Assembly (NCBI GenBank): GCA_017621885.1
Contig: JAGASD010000063.1
Coordinates: 1 to 64,000, forward strand
Direction of reading: 5' to 3'
Origin: Clostridia bacterium
GTDB lineage: Bacteria > Bacillota > Clostridia > Oscillospirales > Acutalibacteraceae
DNA: 64,000 nucleotides
This document shows, piece after piece, positions 60,753-64,000 of the stretch; position 1 is the stretch's first letter, and each line of letters starts with the position of its first letter. A program made the translations under genes and the position numbers. The notes below the pieces were generated by a model, which was not told the DNA's origin, ran no database searches, and saw nothing but the letters and a program-made list of their open reading frames with translations.

Positions 60753-61661
60753 TTATAAGGATTTTTTCAATATCCTTTTTATTTTGTTAATAACGCGTGT
60801 TTTGAGATGATTGATTTTATTTTTTAAAGCTAATTTATCGTAGTGCTTATTAGATTTCTTTATTTCTTTTTCACATGCACCCTGCAAAATAAGCTCCAAG
60901 GCTGCCATTTCCTTGCAGTAGGGGATTGAATTAGTGAATCTTGTGCCCCAATGAACAATATCTGTTTTTGTGTTAAGGGGATTACAGTATGCATAACGGT
61001 TTGTTATATCAAGTTTGAATAAATTTTCGTGCTCCCACCAGCAAATAAGGGATGAAAAATCGTGAGGGATGGGTTTGCAACCGTTTACCGCCATACTTAA
61101 TGCTACTACCGGCTCGTCACCCGGGGTCTCAAATTTACCCTTGAATTTATAATCTGCGTAGGTTTTTGAGAATGTTTTTGCATCCTTTAAAACCTTTTTA
61201 CATTTTTCGGTTTTACGCATATAGTAAATGCCACCATGAAGACCCACAACGTAGTCAATCTGTTTTTGTAAATCAGCATTCAGGTTATCATATTCAAACC
61301 AACCTGTTTTATCGTCAAGGGGTAAAACTCTGCCGTAGCAGCAAAAATCATCGGCATTTTCAAAAATATCAAAAAGTCTGTTAATATCGCTGAAGCAAAG
61401 GCAGTCCGCATCAATAAAAATATTTATATCATAGGGTAAAAGGTCAAACATATTGAGCTTGTCAAGATAAGAGCGTGTGGGATTACTGAAAATACGCACG
61501 TCATCAAACTCTTTTGTGTATTCATTTTCTTCATCGCACAAAAGGGCAAAGGGGAGAGGGTTTTCAGTTGTAAAACGGTACGAAAGCAAAAGATTTTTTG
61601 CAATTTTATAATACTGCTCTTTGCCCGTTGCAATTGTAATAAAGCCTTTGGTAAGTACCAT
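60753..61661 (-). CDS. Glycosyltransferase with nucleotide-diphospho-sugar-type fold
   Basis: The 302-residue protein has a Rossmann-like start (TKGFITIATGKEQYY), a DxD metal site in IFIDADCLCF (Asp84, Asp86), GLHGGIYYMRKTEK and a late HWG motif, the usual order in GT8-like enzymes. The C-terminal 40 residues are basic and helical, which suggests membrane attachment. The sugar donor is not readable. It is four bases from the GT32-type gene. Confidence 0.78.
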   Translation of the reverse strand: MVLTKGFITIATGKEQYYKIAKNLLLSYRFTTENPLPFALLCDEENEYTKEFDDVRIFSNPTRSYLDKLNMFDLLPYDINIFIDADCLCFSDINRLFDIFENADDFCCYGRVLPLDDKTGWFEYDNLNADLQKQIDYVVGLHGGIYYMRKTEKCKKVLKDAKTFSKTYADYKFKGKFETPGDEPVVALSMAVNGCKPIPHDFSSLICWWEHENLFKLDITNRYAYCNPLNTKTDIVHWGTRFTNSIPYCKEMAALELILQGACEKEIKKSNKHYDKLALKNKINHLKTRVINKIKRILKKSL

Positions 61662-61664
61662 AGT

Positions 61665-62423
61665 TTAACCTCTTTTAAATAATGCTTTTAATTTTGCGTA
61701 GTTTTTATCGCCAAGTATTTTCATTAAAATTTTGTTGGGAAGATGAACAATGTACCGTAATTTTTCTCTTCTCCAACGTTTTTTTTGACCTTCTTTCCAG
61801 GATTTTTCAAACCAGGATGCGTCAAAATGATGTATGGAATAAGTGTTTTTTGTTTTTTCCGAAAGACCTGTGCGCTCGTTTTTGGGGCAAAGGTATTCGG
61901 GTGGATAAAAGGACATATCTGCAATTTTTTGAATATCACCGTTGTTTTCTTTTAAGCCGTGGGCTACAAGCAATTCTGTTGTAATAATGGGGCAGGAGCG
62001 AAGAGACGAAAAATCCGTAAGCTCTTCATAATAGCGCATGTTTTCACCAATAAAGCCGTGACCTTTTGGGGCAGCAAAGCCAAGCCCTGTTGCAATAGAC
62101 TTTTTATCTTCAAAGCCCATATATGCACCGTTTTTTACTAATTCATCAAGGGGCTTAAGAAGCTCAACGTCTGTGTCAAGGTAAACACCGCCGTTTTCGT
62201 AAACAACTTTAAGACGGATATAGTCAGTAAGAAAAGCCCATTTTTTGTTTTCATAACAGAACTTGCAATATGCATTACAGTTAACGTCAAAATTGCTTTC
62301 GTCCCAACGCTTTATTTCATAATCGGGGCAATATTTCTGCCAGGATTTAATGCATTTTTCTGCTGATTTGGGAAGGGGCTTTCCGCCAAACCAGCAAAAG
62401 TGAATAACTTTAGGAATACTCAT
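61665..62423 (-). CDS. GT32-type capsular glycosyltransferase
   Basis: The 252-residue protein starts with IPKVIHFCWFGG and contains SDY-like TDYIRLKVVYENGGVYLDTDVE, with the DxD pair Asp83 and Asp85. This is the standard Gly_transf_sug layout (OCH1-like, GT32). Such enzymes add hexoses in capsule and other surface polysaccharides. A basic tail is at the C-terminus. It lies between two other glycosyltransferase genes with gaps of two to three bases. Confidence 0.88.
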   Translation of the reverse strand: MSIPKVIHFCWFGGKPLPKSAEKCIKSWQKYCPDYEIKRWDESNFDVNCNAYCKFCYENKKWAFLTDYIRLKVVYENGGVYLDTDVELLKPLDELVKNGAYMGFEDKKSIATGLGFAAPKGHGFIGENMRYYEELTDFSSLRSCPIITTELLVAHGLKENNGDIQKIADMSFYPPEYLCPKNERTGLSEKTKNTYSIHHFDASWFEKSWKEGQKKRWRREKLRYIVHLPNKILMKILGDKNYAKLKALFKRG

Positions 62424-62425
62424 TT

Positions 62426-63403
62426 TTATTTCCTCAATAATTTTGCTTTTAATTTACTTGCGAGAGCGTAGAGCTTCATAATAAACGGATAAGCCGCCTC
62501 GTAAGAATAGGACATATTGTGAACGTTGAATTTGTCTTTGTTTTCTTTAAGATATTTTTTTAATGTTTTTTTAATATCTTTTAAAATTGCTTTGTTCTTT
62601 TTTAAATCTGCTTTATTTTCTTTTATTCGTACAATCTGGTATGCGTGGTGATGCACAAAAAGCTCAAATTCTTTTTCGTAAGCTCTTTTCAAGCCTTTTT
62701 CTTTATAGAATTTCAATTGCTCTTCCATAGCATCAAAAATTACAAGTTCAGATGTATTCCAAGGTGAACGTGAGATACCGTTTTCGTTACGCAGATAGTA
62801 GTATAGCTGTAAGTCTGTGTAGGCAATTTTTTTGCATTTATGTAAGACCTTGTACGTAGTAAACGTATCTTCAAAATTTTTGCCTACAGGATAGCGCACA
62901 TCCTCAAAAACGCTTTTGTGGTAAAGCTTATTCCAGGCGTAGTTATATTGCCACGAATGGTTTACTAAAAAATCTTCGGGAGAGGTCAATTCGTAGTCAA
63001 TATTATAAAAATCATCGTGAGGAACTTCGATTAACACGCGCTTATAATTACAAACGCTGATTTTAACGTTGTTTTTAACTATGCCGTTCAGTAATATTTC
63101 AAGATAACGGGGATGAAGCCAATCGTCACTATCTAAAAACGTTATAAAATCACTGTTGTTCTGCTCGTAAAACCAGTTTAAACCTGTGTTTCTTGCGGCA
63201 GAAAGACCACCGTTTTTCTGGTGAATTACAAAAATACGGCTGTCTTCTTCAGCATATTTTTCGCAAAGCTTGGGGCAATTGTCGGGTGAACCGTCGTCAA
63301 CCAGCAAAAGAACCCAGTTTTTATACGTCTGGTTAAGAATACTTTCAACACAACGGGGAAGGTATTCTTCAACCTTATAAACGGGGACTACAATAGTTAT
63401 CAT
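62426..63403 (-). CDS. GT2 glycosyltransferase
   Basis: The 325-residue protein has the GT-A family 2 features: IVVPVYKVEEYLPRCVESIL, VDDGSPDN (Asp36, Asp37), NGGLSAARNTG and FLDSDDW (Asp91, Asp93, Asp94), followed by a C-terminal helical and basic region. It is an inverting enzyme of surface-polysaccharide synthesis with an unknown sugar. It overlaps the upstream glycosyltransferase gene by four bases (ATGA). Confidence 0.92.
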   Translation of the reverse strand: MITIVVPVYKVEEYLPRCVESILNQTYKNWVLLLVDDGSPDNCPKLCEKYAEEDSRIFVIHQKNGGLSAARNTGLNWFYEQNNSDFITFLDSDDWLHPRYLEILLNGIVKNNVKISVCNYKRVLIEVPHDDFYNIDYELTSPEDFLVNHSWQYNYAWNKLYHKSVFEDVRYPVGKNFEDTFTTYKVLHKCKKIAYTDLQLYYYLRNENGISRSPWNTSELVIFDAMEEQLKFYKEKGLKRAYEKEFELFVHHHAYQIVRIKENKADLKKNKAILKDIKKTLKKYLKENKDKFNVHNMSYSYEAAYPFIMKLYALASKLKAKLLRK

Positions 63404-64000
63404 TTCAACAATCCTAACTTCTTTTTAAGCCTTGTTATATAAAACATAGGCTTATTTGTTCTTTCGTAATAATAAAGCTGTTTTTGTGCATCAAGCTTTA
63501 TATAAGGGGCGTAAAGGGATTTTATCTCTTTTTCGCATTTTTTAATGAATGGAATAAAGCTTTCACCGTTTTCGGTCTTTGCTCTATAGTACATATTTGC
63601 AGAAATTTCAAAGTAATATGAACAAAGGTGCTCCGTCATTTTTTTGAAATCAACAGAATAGAAAAAGTCAATCTGTTCTTTAAATGCCCACAAAACGTCA
63701 AGCTGTTTTTCTGTAAAGGCTTTTTTTGTGGTGCCTGTGGTGTTGATGTAGTAAAAATACAATTGAGCATCCGTTATAGCTACTGTTTTTGCTTCGTGAA
63801 GCCATTTGCAGACAATTGCGTTATCCTCGTAAATTCTGCCCTCTGTAAGAGGGTATTTTTCATAAATTGATTTGTGAATAAGCTTGCCCCACACAACCCA
63901 ATAATAATATTTTTCGTTTTTACAAAGATTTAAAATATTGTCTTCGGTCATTTGGAGTGTGTTGAATTTTACCTCTTTATGACTGAAAAAATCTTCGGGG
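63400..64000 (-). CDS. GT2-like glycosyltransferase, C-terminal part (cut by window edge)
   Basis: The frame stays open to the right edge of the window, so the true start is outside and the internal ATG at 63951 is not the start. The visible 200 residues match the C-terminal part of GT2 proteins (WGKLIHKSIYEKYPLTEGRI, YEDNAIVCKWLHEAKTVA, YFYYINTTGTT), the region after the catalytic fold. The DDGS and DxD motifs would lie off the window. It overlaps the next GT2 gene by four bases. Confidence 0.82.
   Translation of the reverse strand, partial: PEDFFSHKEVKFNTLQMTEDNILNLCKNEKYYYWVVWGKLIHKSIYEKYPLTEGRIYEDNAIVCKWLHEAKTVAITDAQLYFYYINTTGTTKKAFTEKQLDVLWAFKEQIDFFYSVDFKKMTEHLCSYYFEISANMYYRAKTENGESFIPFIKKCEKEIKSLYAPYIKLDAQKQLYYYERTNKPMFYITRLKKKLGLLK

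Noticed and set aside
1-64000. Prophage, insertion sequence, tRNA or rRNA genes
   Set aside because: No transposase, integrase, phage structural gene, tRNA cloverleaf or rRNA sequence was recognised by reading. A tRNAscan or covariance search could still find a short tRNA.

Overview
The window reads as a chromosomal segment of a low-GC Gram-positive anaerobe, probably a gut member of the class Clostridia (Oscillospirales-like). This is inferred from the recJ-relA-dtd-MBL-hemZ gene order, the spoVB/murJ-like-mazG-hup order, a DUF1292 protein, GGAGG ribosome binding sites, TTGACA/TATAAT promoters with 17-base spacers, and a minimal two-protein SufBC (SMS) iron-sulfur system. I saw no rRNA, tRNA, transposase, integrase or CRISPR array.

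Layout. Bases 1-3400 form an AT-rich accessory stretch with a Fic protein, a lipoprotein and a zinc-ribbon membrane protein. It also holds two copies of a 76-base repeat that carries a terminator, a candidate structured RNA, and an array of small palindromes separated by GCGATAT/ATATCGC. Bases 3.4-13.1 kb carry an MFS permease, small proteins of unknown function, a GPH-type sugar symporter, and an operon for a surface protein with an NADase-type glycan-binding-like domain plus a beta-lactamase-fold lipoprotein. Bases 13.1-22.3 kb carry glycan catabolism genes (GH3, GH92, GH78, an alpha/beta hydrolase). Bases 22.3-24.0 kb contain no gene but are dense in inverted repeats and hairpins. Bases 24.0-34.8 kb form one long housekeeping run (recJ, relA, dtd, an MBL hydrolase, hemZ, a uridine-kinase-like protein, a lipid flippase, mazG, hup). 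Bases 34.8-41.5 kb are a six-gene leftward operon (SmsC, SmsB, rhamnulokinase, an M28-like pseudo-peptidase, GH130, MATE). murD and a secreted phosphoesterase follow. Bases 44.5-52.4 kb are a complete arginine operon argGHCJBDF. Bases 52.4-57.9 kb carry a small membrane protein, a second phosphoesterase, a GH2 enzyme and a large propeller-toroid protein of unknown function. From 58 kb to the right edge a leftward cluster encodes acyltransferases and glycosyltransferases for a surface polysaccharide.

How the genes work together. None of the glycosidases (GH2, GH3, GH78, GH92, GH130) has a visible signal peptide. This suggests that oligosaccharides rich in mannose and rhamnose are imported intact, perhaps by the GPH or MFS permease, and dismantled in the cytosol. 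Rhamnulokinase and the mannoside phosphorylase would feed the products into central metabolism. ArgJ recycles the acetyl group, so the arginine operon needs no separate ArgA for most of its flux.

The most unusual feature is non-coding. Two arrays (3.1-3.3 kb and 23.0-23.1 kb) consist of a constant 7-mer alternating with unrelated short palindromes, and the second sits among inverted-repeat elements whose 120-122 base arms keep their length while their interiors diverge.
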